64,000 nucleotides of DNA from Pseudomonas frederiksbergensis (GTDB lineage Bacteria > Pseudomonadota > Gammaproteobacteria > Pseudomonadales > Pseudomonadaceae), in the NCBI RefSeq assembly GCF_035751725.1, contig NZ_CP142104.1, positions 186,001-250,000 of the forward strand. The letters run 5' to 3'. Within the stretch, counting starts at the first letter, position 1; each line of letters begins with the position of its first letter. Below, one piece after another: positions 43,852 through 53,430 of this stretch. The notes under the pieces are model-generated. The model searched no databases, was not told where the DNA came from, and was given only the letters and a program-made list of their open reading frames with translations. The translations under genes were made by a program, and so were the position numbers.

Positions 43852-45201
43852 ATGCGTTCGCACCTGCTCAAGGCTTTACCTTTCGCCGTCGCCGCCAGTT
43901 TCGTACAAGCACAAACCTTGCCGCAGGCCATGCAACAAGCATTGGATGTTCATCCGGAAATCCAGGCCGGCGTGAACAGTCGCCTGGCGGCGGACTATCA
44001 GCTCAAGGCGGCCAAGGGTGGCTACCTCCCTAGAGTGGACCTCGCAGCCGGGTACGGCCGCGAAGGTACCGACAGCGTGACCACTCGTTCGGGTAGCAAC
44101 AATCATTGGGAAACGCTGAACCGCAGTGAGTCGAGCCTGCGTCTGACGCAGATGGTTTTTGACGGTTTTGCGACGTCCAGCGAAGTCGGGCGTCAACAAG
44201 CCAACGTCAGTGCCCGTGCCTATTCCTTGCTCGACGCCTCCGAGCGCACCGGGTTGACGGTGGCCCAGGTGTACCTGGACGTACTGACCCGTCGCGAGTT
44301 CGTGCGCCTGGCCGAGGACAACCTCAAGAGCCACGAACGCATCTTCGATCAGATCAAGCTGCGCACCTCCCGGGGCGTAGGCAGTGGTGCCGACCTGGAC
44401 CAGGCCGAAGCGCGCATGGCCCAGGCCCGCAACAACCTGATCACCGAACAGACCAACCTGGCCGATGCCGAGACCAACTTCCTCAGCGCCGTCGGTCAAC
44501 TGCCTGACCAGTTGGAGCGTCCCGCCGACTTTATGGCGCTGCTGCCGGCCAACCTGACCGAAGCCCGTGCCCAGATGCTGGAAAACAGCCCGGTGTTGCG
44601 TTCGGCCGAAGCCGACATCGCCGCTGCCGAGCAACAGTACGAAGCCGCCAAGTCGAGCTTCTACCCACGCTTCGACGCCGAACTGGGTCGCACCGCCGAC
44701 AATGACCTGGATGGCCAGAACGGCCACAACAACGAATGGCAAGCCATGCTGCGCATGCGCTTCAACCTGTACGCCGGTGGCAGCAACAAGGCCGACCTGG
44801 AATCCAAGTCATACCTGTCCAACCAGGCCCTGGACATCCGCAACAACGCGCTGCGCCAGTTGAACGAAGAACTGGGCCTGGCCTGGAATGCCCTGAACAA
44901 CGCCAACGCCCAGGTGCCGATCGCCCAGCAATACGTCGATCGCAGCGCCAACGTGCGCAGCGCCTACCAGAAGCAGTTCAGCCTCGGCGAGCGCACGCTG
45001 CTCGACTTGCTCGACAGTGAAAACGAGCTGTTCAGCGCTTCCCGTCGCCTGGCGGAAATCAAGAACGTACAGCTGTTCACCCAGTACCGGATCAAGGCAA
45101 CCATGGGCCAACTGTTGAAAAGCCAGGGTGTGGTCGCGCCGTTGGCATCGGTTGTGCAGAACGACGTGAAACCCAAGGTCCAGTTGCCTGGGATGAATTG
45201 A
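43852..45201 (+). CDS. lapE: LapE, TolC-family outer-membrane secretion channel
   Basis: The 449-residue protein has a signal peptide (MRSHLLKALPFAVAASFVQA, residues 1-20) and two outer-membrane efflux (TolC/OEP) halves with long coiled-coil helices. Typical phrases are AMQQALDVHPEIQAGVN near 26 and SLGERTLLDLLDSENELFSA near 380. It forms the outer-membrane exit of the type I system for LapA and the pore in which LapA is retained until LapG cuts it. It is divergent from lapA and 28 bases before lapB. Confidence 0.95.
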   Translation: MRSHLLKALPFAVAASFVQAQTLPQAMQQALDVHPEIQAGVNSRLAADYQLKAAKGGYLPRVDLAAGYGREGTDSVTTRSGSNNHWETLNRSESSLRLTQMVFDGFATSSEVGRQQANVSARAYSLLDASERTGLTVAQVYLDVLTRREFVRLAEDNLKSHERIFDQIKLRTSRGVGSGADLDQAEARMAQARNNLITEQTNLADAETNFLSAVGQLPDQLERPADFMALLPANLTEARAQMLENSPVLRSAEADIAAAEQQYEAAKSSFYPRFDAELGRTADNDLDGQNGHNNEWQAMLRMRFNLYAGGSNKADLESKSYLSNQALDIRNNALRQLNEELGLAWNALNNANAQVPIAQQYVDRSANVRSAYQKQFSLGERTLLDLLDSENELFSASRRLAEIKNVQLFTQYRIKATMGQLLKSQGVVAPLASVVQNDVKPKVQLPGMN

Positions 45202-45229
45202 GTCCCATCACCCGTTTTAATCAGTCAGA

Positions 45230-47395
45230 GTGCCGAGCGTGGAATCAGAAGTCAGTCCAGTCGAACTAGTTCATGACCCGCGCACGCTGCACGACGACCC
45301 GCTGCTGGATGGTTTGCTGGCGCTCTGCATGCTGCATCAGAAGCCTGCCAGCGCGGCGATGCTCACCACCGGCCTGCCGTTGCCCAAGCAACGGCTGAGC
45401 GTCGAATTATTGTCGCGCGCGGCGGCCCGTGCCGGTCTGCAAGGCCGGGTGCTGCAGCGCAAGCTCGAGCAAATTCCCGCCATCGCCATGCCGGCGTTGT
45501 TGCTGCTCAAAGAAGGTCGCAGCGCCGTGCTGCTGGGCTGGGCCGATAACGACCAGGCGCGGCTGCTGCTCAGCGAAAGCGATGGCGGTGAGGTGACAGT
45601 CAGCCGCGAGTTGCTGGCTGACGACTACAGCGGCAAGGTGTTCTTCGCCCAACCGCAGCATAAATTTGACGTTAACCACGGCACGCTCATTCCCCGGGCG
45701 CGCTCGTGGTTTCGCGACACCCTCAAGCGCTCCCGTTGGCTGTATGCCGATGCCATTGCCGCCAGCCTGTTGATCAACATCATCGCCATGGCCGCGCCGT
45801 TGTTCGTGATGAACGTCTACGACCGCGTGGTGCCGAACCAGGCCGAATCGACCTTGTGGGTACTGGCCGTCGGCATCACCGGCGCCTATGTGTTCGACCT
45901 GATCCTGAAGATGCTGCGCAGTTTGTGCCTGGACCTGGCGGGCAAGAAAACCGACCTGATCATTTCGGCGACGCTGTTCGAGCGCATCGTCGGCATGGCC
46001 ATGAAATACCGCCCGGCGCGGGTCGGCAGCTTTGCCCAGAACATCCATGAATTCCAGAGCCTGCGGGACTTCCTCGCTTCGCTGACCCTCACCAGCCTGA
46101 TCGACCTGCCGTTCACCCTGCTGATCTTCATGGTCATCGCGATCCTCGGCGGGCACCTGGTGTGGATCCCGGTGTTGGCGTTCCCGATTGCCTTGCTGAT
46201 CGGCTATGCGTTGCAGAAGCCGTTGGTCGCCACCATGGAGCGGACAATGGCCCTGGGCGCCGAACGCCAGTCCAGCCTGATCGAAACCCTGGCTGGCCTG
46301 GACGCGGTGAAGGTCAACAACGCCGAGAGTGAGCGTCAATATCAGTGGGAGCAGACCATCGGCACCCTGAGCCGCCTCGAGCTGCGCGTGAAAATGCTGT
46401 CCGGCCTGGCGATGAACATCACGCTGCTGATCCAGCAATTGGCCGGGGTGATCATGATCGTCTTCGGCGTCTACCAGATCATCGCCGGCAACCTGAGCAT
46501 GGGCGGGCTGATCGCCTGCTACATGCTCAGCGGACGTGCGCTGAGCCCATTGGCCTCGCTGTCGGGCTTGCTGACCCGTTACCAGCAGGCGCGGGTGACC
46601 ATGACATCGGTCGACCAGATGATGGAGCTGCCCCAGGAGCGCAATTTCGACGAGCGCCCGCTGAGCCGCAACGTTCTGCAGGGCGCTATTGAATGCCGCC
46701 AGTTGAATTTCACCTACCCGAACCAGCAGAACGCCGCGCTGAAGAACATCAACCTGGTGATCAAGCCGGGTGAAAAGATCGGCATCATCGGTCGCAGTGG
46801 TTCGGGCAAAAGCTCCCTGGCCAAGTTGCTGGTGGGCCTGTATCAGCCGGACGACGGCGCATTATTGGTGGACGGTGTGGATATTCGCCAGATCGACGTC
46901 AGTGAGCTGCGCTACAACGTTGGCTACGTGCCCCAGGACATCCAGTTGCTGGCCGGCACCCTGCGGGACAACTTGACCTCCGGCGCCCGTTACGTCGAGG
47001 ACGAACTGGTGCTCCAGGCCGCCGAGCTGGCGGGCGTGCATGAATTCGCCCGCCTGCATCCGCAGGGCTATGAGCTGCAAGTCGGTGAGCGCGGGCAGAA
47101 TCTGTCCGGCGGCCAGCGCCAGAACGTCGCCCTGGCTCGCGCGCTGCTCCTCAACCCGCCCATTCTGTTGCTGGACGAACCCACCAGCGCCATGGACAAC
47201 ACCGGTGAAGAGCGCTTGAAACAACGCCTGGCCGCCGTGGTGGAAAACAAGACGGTGCTGTTGGTGACGCACCGGGCATCCTTGCTGTCGCTAGTGGATC
47301 GCCTGTTGGTGGTCGACCGTGGGCAGATCCTCGCCGACGGCCCGAAAGCCGCCGTGATGGAAGCGTTGAAGAAGGGGCAGATCAGTGTTGCTTAA
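45230..47395 (+). CDS. lapB: LapB, type I secretion ABC transporter
   Basis: The frame starts with GTG at 45230 (a second GTG at 45239 is an alternative); the product is about 721 residues. The N-terminal C39-like domain (about 20-140) lacks the catalytic cysteine, as in transporters of RTX adhesins that bind but do not cleave the substrate. A six-helix membrane domain (about 165-450) precedes the ATPase. The ATPase has Walker A GRSGSGKSS near 522, signature LSGGQRQNVALARA near 624 and Walker B ILLLDEPTSAMD near 645. It works with LapC and LapE to export LapA, and its 3' end overlaps lapC. Confidence 0.95.
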   Translation: MPSVESEVSPVELVHDPRTLHDDPLLDGLLALCMLHQKPASAAMLTTGLPLPKQRLSVELLSRAAARAGLQGRVLQRKLEQIPAIAMPALLLLKEGRSAVLLGWADNDQARLLLSESDGGEVTVSRELLADDYSGKVFFAQPQHKFDVNHGTLIPRARSWFRDTLKRSRWLYADAIAASLLINIIAMAAPLFVMNVYDRVVPNQAESTLWVLAVGITGAYVFDLILKMLRSLCLDLAGKKTDLIISATLFERIVGMAMKYRPARVGSFAQNIHEFQSLRDFLASLTLTSLIDLPFTLLIFMVIAILGGHLVWIPVLAFPIALLIGYALQKPLVATMERTMALGAERQSSLIETLAGLDAVKVNNAESERQYQWEQTIGTLSRLELRVKMLSGLAMNITLLIQQLAGVIMIVFGVYQIIAGNLSMGGLIACYMLSGRALSPLASLSGLLTRYQQARVTMTSVDQMMELPQERNFDERPLSRNVLQGAIECRQLNFTYPNQQNAALKNINLVIKPGEKIGIIGRSGSGKSSLAKLLVGLYQPDDGALLVDGVDIRQIDVSELRYNVGYVPQDIQLLAGTLRDNLTSGARYVEDELVLQAAELAGVHEFARLHPQGYELQVGERGQNLSGGQRQNVALARALLLNPPILLLDEPTSAMDNTGEERLKQRLAAVVENKTVLLVTHRASLLSLVDRLLVVDRGQILADGPKAAVMEALKKGQISVA

Positions 47396-48752
47396 ATCAG
47401 GATTCAGGGGCGCTGTGGGCCGCTATTTCAAGGGCTCCGACTCGCTGCACGGCCAACCACTGCCCGAGGTCAACAAGGCACTGATCGAGGACGCCCCGCG
47501 GGTGGTGCGCCTGACGATCTGGGGCATCATTGGTTTCTTCGTCTTCCTGGGACTGTGGGCCAACTTCGCCGTGGTCGATGAAGTGACCAAGGGCGACGGC
47601 AAGGCGATCCCCTCGTCGAAGATCCAGAAAATCCAGAACCTGGAAGGCGGTATCGTCGCTGAGCTGTTCATCAAGGAGGGGCAAATCGTCGAAGCCGGGG
47701 CGCCGTTGATTCGCCTGGACGATACGCGGTTTGTCTCCAATGTCGGCGAAACCGAGGCGGATCGCCTGTCGATGCTGTTGCGGGTCGAGCGCTTGAGCGC
47801 TGAAGTTGAAGATCGACCGCTGAATTTTCCCGCCGATGTGCTCAAGGCCGTACCGGGCCAGGCCGCCAGCGAAGAGTCGCTGTACATCAGCCGCCGCCAG
47901 CAACTGCACGATGAAATCGGCGGCTTGCAGGAGCAGTTGATCCAGCGTCAGCAGGAGCTGCGCGAGTTTGTGTCCAAGCAGGCGCAGTACCGCTCCGGCC
48001 TGGCGCTGCAACGCCAGGAAATCAACATGTCCGAACCGCTGGTGGCCCAAGGCGCGGTGTCGCCTGTGGAAGTGCTGCGGCTCAAGCGTGCCGAAGTCGA
48101 GACCCGTGGGCAACTGGACGCCACGACGCTGGCGATTCCCCGTGCCGAATCGGCGATCAAGGAAGTGCAGCGCAAGATCGACGAGACTCGCGGCAAATTC
48201 CGCAGCGAAGCCCTGACCCAGCTCAATGAGGCGCGCACCGACCTGAACAAGGCCCAGGCCACCGGCAAGGCCCTGGAAGACCGCGTGAGCCGTACCTTGG
48301 TGACCTCGCCGGTGCGTGGCATTGTCAACAAAATGCTGGTGAACACCATCGGCGGCGTGATCCAGCCGGGGAGTGACCTGGTGGAAATCGTGCCGCTGGA
48401 CGACACCCTCCTGGTGGAAGCGAAGATCCGTCCCCAGGACATCGCCTTCCTGCACCCCGGCCAGGATGCCACGGTGAAATTCACCGCCTATGACTACACC
48501 ATCTACGGCGGGATGAAAGCCAAGCTGGAACAGATCGGCGCCGACACGATCACCGATGAAGACAAGAAAACCACTTATTACATCATCAAGTTGCGCACCG
48601 AACGCAGCCACCTGGGCACGCCTGAAAAACCCTTGCTGATCATCCCGGGGATGGTGGCATCGGTGGATATCATCACCGGCAAGAAAACCGTCTTGAGCTA
48701 CCTGCTCAAGCCGATCATCAAGGCCCGGTCCGAGGCGTTGCACGAGCGGTAA
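47385..48752 (+). CDS. lapC: LapC, HlyD-family membrane fusion protein
   Basis: The GTG start at 47385 lies inside lapB (11-base overlap) with AAGGGG upstream. The 455-residue protein has one membrane segment (about 40-62) and a lipoyl-like domain split around a long coiled coil (about 150-300). The C-terminal beta domain (about 310-440) ends in the HlyD/PrtE signature region. It links LapB to LapE across the periplasm. It is the last gene of the lapEBC run, and a REPIN follows its stop. Confidence 0.95.
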   Translation: MLLKSGFRGAVGRYFKGSDSLHGQPLPEVNKALIEDAPRVVRLTIWGIIGFFVFLGLWANFAVVDEVTKGDGKAIPSSKIQKIQNLEGGIVAELFIKEGQIVEAGAPLIRLDDTRFVSNVGETEADRLSMLLRVERLSAEVEDRPLNFPADVLKAVPGQAASEESLYISRRQQLHDEIGGLQEQLIQRQQELREFVSKQAQYRSGLALQRQEINMSEPLVAQGAVSPVEVLRLKRAEVETRGQLDATTLAIPRAESAIKEVQRKIDETRGKFRSEALTQLNEARTDLNKAQATGKALEDRVSRTLVTSPVRGIVNKMLVNTIGGVIQPGSDLVEIVPLDDTLLVEAKIRPQDIAFLHPGQDATVKFTAYDYTIYGGMKAKLEQIGADTITDEDKKTTYYIIKLRTERSHLGTPEKPLLIIPGMVASVDIITGKKTVLSYLLKPIIKARSEALHER

Positions 48753-49074
48753 GGGCTGTTCTGTGGCTGCATAGCTTTTTGTGGCGGGGGCTTGCTCCCG
48801 CTTGAGTGCGCAGCAGCGCTCATCACTTCTTTTGGGACCGCTGCGCGACCCAGCGGGAGCAAGCTCCCTCGCCACATTAAGTTTTGCAGTCTGAATAAAC
48901 GCCATATCGTTATTCGCTAACGGTATTTAAATAAATTTTCTTATACCTTTAAAGTCATCCCCCTGCGTACCTGCCGACCAATCGGCGCGCCGCACGACAC
49001 AAACCCACACGGTGACCCCGTGAGTTTTGATCGAATGCGCGCCTGTTGAAGCGCGCCGTGCGTGGGAGTGATGT
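48753..49074. promoter_or_regulatory. Gap between lapC and the dioxygenase gene: REPIN and AT-rich promoter
   Basis: No gene is seen in this 322-base gap. A REPIN occupies 48781-48875 (GTGGCGGGGGCTTGCTCCCGC and its inverted partner, with an inner GCGCAGCAG/GCTGCGC pairing). At 48908-48947 there are an inverted repeat CGTTA-TTCGC-TAACG and GGTAT...ATACC in an AT-rich stretch. This AT-rich composition is like that of sulfur-starvation promoters of Pseudomonas, so CysB control of the next operon is possible. Confidence 0.5.
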
Positions 49075-49977
49075 ATGCCAGCCGTCTCTTTTTCTCCAAG
49101 TTCAACGACTGCGGACGTTGCGTCGCAGTCTTTTGAAGTCCGTCCATTCAGCGATGCGGTCGGCGCCGAGATCGTCGGCCTGGACTTGTCCCGGCCCATC
49201 AACGACCAGGATTTTTCCCGCATCCACCGTGCCCACCTCGACCATCACGTGGTGGTGTTCCGTGACCAACGTATCAGCCCTGAACAGCACATCGCTTTCA
49301 GTCGTCGTTTTGGCGTGCTGCAGATCCATGTGCTCAAGCAGTTCCTGCTGGTCGGGCATCCGGAAATTCTCATCGTGTCCAACATCATCGAAAACGGCCA
49401 ATCCATCGGCCTCGGCGATGCCGGCAAGTTCTGGCATTCGGACCTTTCCTATAAAGAGCTGCCCAGCCTAGGCTCGATGCTCCACGCCCAAGAGCTGCCG
49501 AGCGAAGGCGGCGACACGTTGTTTGGCGACATGCACAAGGCCTTGGACGGCTTGCCCGACGCATTGCGTAAAGCGATCGAAGGCCGTTCGGCGGCGCACT
49601 CCTACACGGCGCGCTACAGCGAGACCAAATTCGAAGGCAACTGGCGCCCGACGCTCACACCTGAACAACTGGCCCAGGTCGCTGAGGTCGTGCACCCGAT
49701 CGTCCGCACGCACCCGGAAACCGGGCGCAAGGCGTTGTTCGTCAGCGAGGGTTTCACCACCCGCATCGTTGGCCTGCCTGAGGACGAGAGCCGCGCCATC
49801 CTGGCCGAGCTGTATGCCCACAGCGTGCGGCCCGAGAACATCTACCGCCATCAATGGCAGCCCCACGACCTGGTGTTCTGGGACAACCGCTCGCTGATCC
49901 ACTTGGCTGCCGGTTGCCCGAGCCATCTGCGCCGCAAGCTGTACCGCACGACCATCCAGGGCGACGCCCCTTTCTGA
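49075..49977 (+). CDS. TauD/TfdA-family 2-oxoglutarate-dependent dioxygenase
   Basis: The 300-residue protein has the TauD double-stranded beta-helix fold. The iron ligands are visible as WHSD (near 122-125) and the distal histidine in RSLIHLAAG (near 277). The 2-oxoglutarate arginine is probable in RRKLYRTTI near the C-terminus. Members oxidise taurine, other sulfonates, sulfate esters or aryloxy acids. The downstream ABC importer of the sulfonate/nitrate class suggests an organosulfur substrate, but it is unknown. A similar gene order follows the lap locus in P. putida, as I recall. Confidence 0.88.
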   Translation: MPAVSFSPSSTTADVASQSFEVRPFSDAVGAEIVGLDLSRPINDQDFSRIHRAHLDHHVVVFRDQRISPEQHIAFSRRFGVLQIHVLKQFLLVGHPEILIVSNIIENGQSIGLGDAGKFWHSDLSYKELPSLGSMLHAQELPSEGGDTLFGDMHKALDGLPDALRKAIEGRSAAHSYTARYSETKFEGNWRPTLTPEQLAQVAEVVHPIVRTHPETGRKALFVSEGFTTRIVGLPEDESRAILAELYAHSVRPENIYRHQWQPHDLVFWDNRSLIHLAAGCPSHLRRKLYRTTIQGDAPF

Positions 49978-50014
49978 TCGGCTGCGCCTCGCGCAAAGAG
50001 CCCGGAGAAACACT

Positions 50015-51040
50015 ATGTCCAAACGCATTGCTCTTGCACCATTGGCCGCCGCCTTCGGCCTTGGGTTCAGTTTGCTGACCGGCAGCCTGGTCGCGCCCAC
50101 CAGCGCCCACGCCGAGGGCGAGATTCGCATCGCCGAGCAGTTCGGCATCGTTTACCTGTTGTTGAACGTGGTGCGCGACCAGCAACTGATCGAGAAGCAC
50201 GGCAAGGAGGAGGGCATCGACATCAAGGTCGACTGGACTCAACTGTCCGGCGGTGCGGCAGTCAACGATGCGTTGCTGTCAGGCTCCATCGACATTGCCG
50301 GGGCTGGCGTCGGGCCGTTGTTGACGGTCTGGGATCGCACCCGCGGCAAGCAGAACGTCAAGGCCGTGGCCTCGCTGGGCAACTTTCCCTATTACCTGTT
50401 GAGCAACAACCCGAACGTCAAGACCATCGCCGATTTTACCGAGAAGGACCGTATCGCGGTACCGGCGGTGGGTGTTTCCGTGCAGTCGCGTTTCCTGCAA
50501 TACGCCGCCGCCAAGCAGTGGGGCGACAAGGACTTCAATCGCCTCGACAAATACACCCTGGCCGTTCCGCACCCGGACGCCACGGCCGCGTTGATTGCCG
50601 GCGGCACCGAGTTGACCGGGCACTTTTCCAACCCGCCGTTCCAGGACCAGGCCCTGCAAAACCCCAACGTCCACGTGGTACTGAACTCCTACGACGTGCT
50701 TGGGCCGAACTCACCCACGGTGCTGTTCGCCACCGAGAAATTCCGTGATGAGAACCCGAAGACGTACAAGGCCTTCGTCGAGGCCCTGACCGAAGCGGCC
50801 GAATTCGCCCAGAAGGACAAGGGCGCGGCGGCAGATACCTACCTGCGGGTGACCAAGGCCAGGATCGACCGGGCGACCTTGCTGAAAATCATCGACAACC
50901 CGCAGATCGAATTCACCGTCAGCCCGAAAAACACTTATCCACTGGCGGAATTCCTCTACCGCGTCGGCGCCATCAAGAACAAACCGGCATCGTGGGAAGA
51001 CTATTTCTTCCAGGACGCCAAACCATTGCAGGGGAGCTGA
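50015..51040 (+). CDS. ABC transporter substrate-binding protein (sulfonate/nitrate/taurine type)
   Basis: The 341-residue protein has a signal peptide (about 1-35, GSLVAPTSAHAEGE) and the SsuA/TauA/NMT1-like periplasmic binding fold (IRIAEQFGIVYLLLNVVRDQ, GAAVNDALLSGSIDIAGAGV). It is 37 bases after the dioxygenase gene and 5 bases before the ATPase gene, so one operon is likely. The ligand is probably the dioxygenase substrate. Confidence 0.9.
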   Translation: MSKRIALAPLAAAFGLGFSLLTGSLVAPTSAHAEGEIRIAEQFGIVYLLLNVVRDQQLIEKHGKEEGIDIKVDWTQLSGGAAVNDALLSGSIDIAGAGVGPLLTVWDRTRGKQNVKAVASLGNFPYYLLSNNPNVKTIADFTEKDRIAVPAVGVSVQSRFLQYAAAKQWGDKDFNRLDKYTLAVPHPDATAALIAGGTELTGHFSNPPFQDQALQNPNVHVVLNSYDVLGPNSPTVLFATEKFRDENPKTYKAFVEALTEAAEFAQKDKGAAADTYLRVTKARIDRATLLKIIDNPQIEFTVSPKNTYPLAEFLYRVGAIKNKPASWEDYFFQDAKPLQGS

Positions 51041-51045
51041 TTGTC

Positions 51046-51906
51046 ATGAACGCGCTTCTGCAAGGCCACGCGGCCAGCAACCCTACCTCCACGGGCACGG
51101 CATTGTTGTCGGTAGATGACGTCAGCCTGGAGTACCGCACCCCGCAGCGTGTGGTGCGGGCCACCCACCGAGTCAGTTTCGAAGTCGATCCGGCGGATCG
51201 TTTTGTGCTGCTCGGCCCTTCCGGCTGCGGCAAGTCCACCTTGCTCAAGGCCATTGGCGGTTTCATCACACCGTGCGAAGGCGAGATTCGCTTGCAAGGC
51301 CAAACCGTCAACGCGCCGGGGCCGGACCGGATCGTGGTGTTCCAGGAATTCGACCAACTGCCGCCGTGGAAAACCGTCAAGCAGAACGTGATGTTCGCGC
51401 TGCTGGCGTCGGGCACGCTGAAGCGTCGCGAGGCCGAGGAGCGCGCACGGCACTATCTCGACAAGGTCGGCCTGGCGGCGTTTGCCGATGCCTATCCCCA
51501 CACCTTGTCCGGCGGCATGAAGGCCCGCGTTGCGATTGCCCGGGCGTTGGCGATGCAGCCGAAAATTCTCTTGATGGACGAGCCCTTCGCCGCCCTCGAT
51601 GCCCTGACCCGACGCAAGATGCAGGAGGAATTGCTGTTGCTCTGGGAGGAGGTGCGTTTCACCTTGTTGTTCGTCACCCACTCCATCGAAGAAGCGCTGG
51701 TGGTGGGCAATCGCATCCTGCTGTTGTCGCCACACCCGGGACGGGTCCGGGCGCAAATCCATAGCCATCAATACGATCTGCACAGCCTCGGCGGCGTGGG
51801 ATTCCAGCACACGGCGCGGCGTATTCATTCGTTGCTGTTCGAACAAGGCCAGGTGCCGGACGCGGGGCGTGAGCTGGGTTTTGCCGATATCCGTATCGCG
51901 TATTAA
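51046..51906 (+). CDS. ABC transporter ATP-binding protein (SsuB/TauB type)
   Basis: The ATG at 51046 follows GGGGAG. The 286-residue ATPase has Walker A GPSGCGKSTLLKAIGG near 60, signature LSGGMKARVAIARAL near 155 and Walker B ILLMDEPFAALDALTR near 175, followed by FVTHSIEEALVVGNR. The LSGGMKAR signature and the Q-loop context EFDQLPPWKTVKQNV are typical of nitrate/sulfonate importers. It has an unusually long N-terminus (about 20 residues) before the first strand. It energises uptake with the adjacent permease. Confidence 0.92.
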   Translation: MNALLQGHAASNPTSTGTALLSVDDVSLEYRTPQRVVRATHRVSFEVDPADRFVLLGPSGCGKSTLLKAIGGFITPCEGEIRLQGQTVNAPGPDRIVVFQEFDQLPPWKTVKQNVMFALLASGTLKRREAEERARHYLDKVGLAAFADAYPHTLSGGMKARVAIARALAMQPKILLMDEPFAALDALTRRKMQEELLLLWEEVRFTLLFVTHSIEEALVVGNRILLLSPHPGRVRAQIHSHQYDLHSLGGVGFQHTARRIHSLLFEQGQVPDAGRELGFADIRIAY

Positions 51907-51918
51907 GGGGAGCATTTG

Positions 51919-52785
51919 ATGAGCCAGTTATCGCCTGTGCGCGAAGAATACGAAGTCGACCTGCAACCCCTGACTCACGTGCCGCTGGAGCGGGAGTTGC
52001 CCGTGGGCCAGCGCCTCTGGCAACAGGGTTGGCTGCGTAAAACTCTGATCCTGATCGTGCTGGCGGTGCTGTGGGAAAGCGTGGCGCGCTACCAGGACAA
52101 CGACCTGCTGCTGCCGAGCTTTTTGCAGACCGCCAGCGCTTTGTACGAAGGAATGCTCAGTGGCGAGCTGTTGGGCAAGGTGTGGATTTCCCTGGTGGTG
52201 CTGCTCAAGGGCTATTTGCTGGGCATCGTCCTGGCGTTTGGCCTGACCACCCTGGCGGTATCGACGCAGTTGGGCCGCGACCTGCTCAGCACCCTGACGT
52301 CGATGTTCAACCCGCTGCCGGCCATCGCCCTGTTGCCGTTGGCGCTGCTGTGGTTCGGCCTGGGGCAGAACAGTCTGATTTTCGTGCTGGTGCATTCGGT
52401 GCTGTGGGCACTGGCGTTGAACATGTATGCGGGGTTTCTCGGTGTGTCGGAAACGCTGCGCATGGCCGGGCGCAACTACGGGCTCAAGGGCCTGCGCTTT
52501 GTGCTGTTCATCCTGATCCCGGCGGCGCTGCCGTCAATCCTTGCAGGGCTGAAGATCGGCTGGGCCTTCGCCTGGCGCACGCTGATTGCCGCCGAACTGG
52601 TGTTTGGCGCCACCAGTGGCAAGGGCGGCTTGGGCTGGTACATCTTCCAGAACCGCAACGAGCTTTACACCGACAAGGTCTTTGCCGGGTTGGCGGTGGT
52701 GATCCTGATTGGCTTGCTGGTGGAGAACCTGGTGTTCGACAGCCTGGAGCGGGTGACGGTGAAGCGTTGGGGGATGCAGCGTTGA
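51919..52785 (+). CDS. ABC transporter permease (SsuC/TauC type)
   Basis: The ATG at 51919 follows AGGGGAG; the product is 288 residues. There is a hydrophilic N-terminus of about 40 residues, then six predicted membrane helices. The EAA-like loop is VSETLRMAGRNYGLKGLRFV near 180, and the region after it contains AWRTLIAAELVFGATSGKGG, typical of sulfonate/nitrate permeases. It completes the importer and is the last gene of the operon. Confidence 0.9.
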   Translation: MSQLSPVREEYEVDLQPLTHVPLERELPVGQRLWQQGWLRKTLILIVLAVLWESVARYQDNDLLLPSFLQTASALYEGMLSGELLGKVWISLVVLLKGYLLGIVLAFGLTTLAVSTQLGRDLLSTLTSMFNPLPAIALLPLALLWFGLGQNSLIFVLVHSVLWALALNMYAGFLGVSETLRMAGRNYGLKGLRFVLFILIPAALPSILAGLKIGWAFAWRTLIAAELVFGATSGKGGLGWYIFQNRNELYTDKVFAGLAVVILIGLLVENLVFDSLERVTVKRWGMQR

Positions 52786-52810
52786 GCCGTTCTTGAGATC
52801 CCTTGGAACC

Positions 52811-52835
52811 CGTGGCGAGGGGGCTTGCTCCCGCT
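52811..52835. repeat. Single REP half-element
   Basis: CGTGGCGAGGGGGCTTGCTCCCGC is one REP unit with short internal symmetry, after the permease gene. Confidence 0.5.
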
Positions 52836-52941
52836 GGCCTGCGAAGCAGGTCTCGTTGTTGAATTTAATTGTCGTTGCCTGCCCATCAGCGAAGTAAAGC
52901 CCTTTAGACTTGCCGCCTCCAGCAAGCCTTCAGGACACGGA

Positions 52942-53430
52942 ATGCCAGTCCCTCCCAGCCCCCTTCGCAAAGCCCTGGTCGTTTGGTTGTACGCGGCGGC
53001 GGTGATGCACCTGCTCGCCGGCCTCACGCTGGCCTGGGTCGGTCAATCCGGCTTGCTCGATGACTACTTGAACACCATCGAACTGACTTTCTGGGGCGCC
53101 GAGCCGGTGCCCGCCACGGCCCGCGCGCAACAGGTGTGGTGGCTGGCCTTGTTCGGCGCCACGTTGCAAAGCTACGCGCTGTACATGCTCGCCCTCGTCC
53201 ACATTGGCAATCGATTGAGGAGCGCCATGCCGTGGGGCTGGCTCATCGTCGGCATTCTGCTGTGGGCGCCCCAGGACATGTGGATTTCCGCCCAGGCACG
53301 GGTCTGGTCGCACCTGTGGTTCGACAGCGTTGCCTTGCTGGTTTTACTGCCGCCCCTGTTCTGGCTCTGTCGCCACGACCGCGGCCCCTCCCTGACCGAC
53401 AACGTGTCGAGTGAATCCAACCATGGCTGA
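52942..53430 (+). CDS. Small four-helix membrane protein of unknown function
   Basis: I chose the ATG at 52942 (AGGA 6 bases upstream) over an open but non-protein-like extension. The 162-residue protein has about four membrane segments (near 12-32, 65-85, 95-112 and 128-146) and no motif I can name. LYMLALVHIGNRL and WAPQDMWISAQARVWSHLWF are its most distinctive stretches. Its 3' end overlaps the next gene by 8 bases, so it is the first gene of a three-gene operon with the epimerase and hydrolase-dikinase genes. Confidence 0.7.
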   Translation: MPVPPSPLRKALVVWLYAAAVMHLLAGLTLAWVGQSGLLDDYLNTIELTFWGAEPVPATARAQQVWWLALFGATLQSYALYMLALVHIGNRLRSAMPWGWLIVGILLWAPQDMWISAQARVWSHLWFDSVALLVLLPPLFWLCRHDRGPSLTDNVSSESNHG

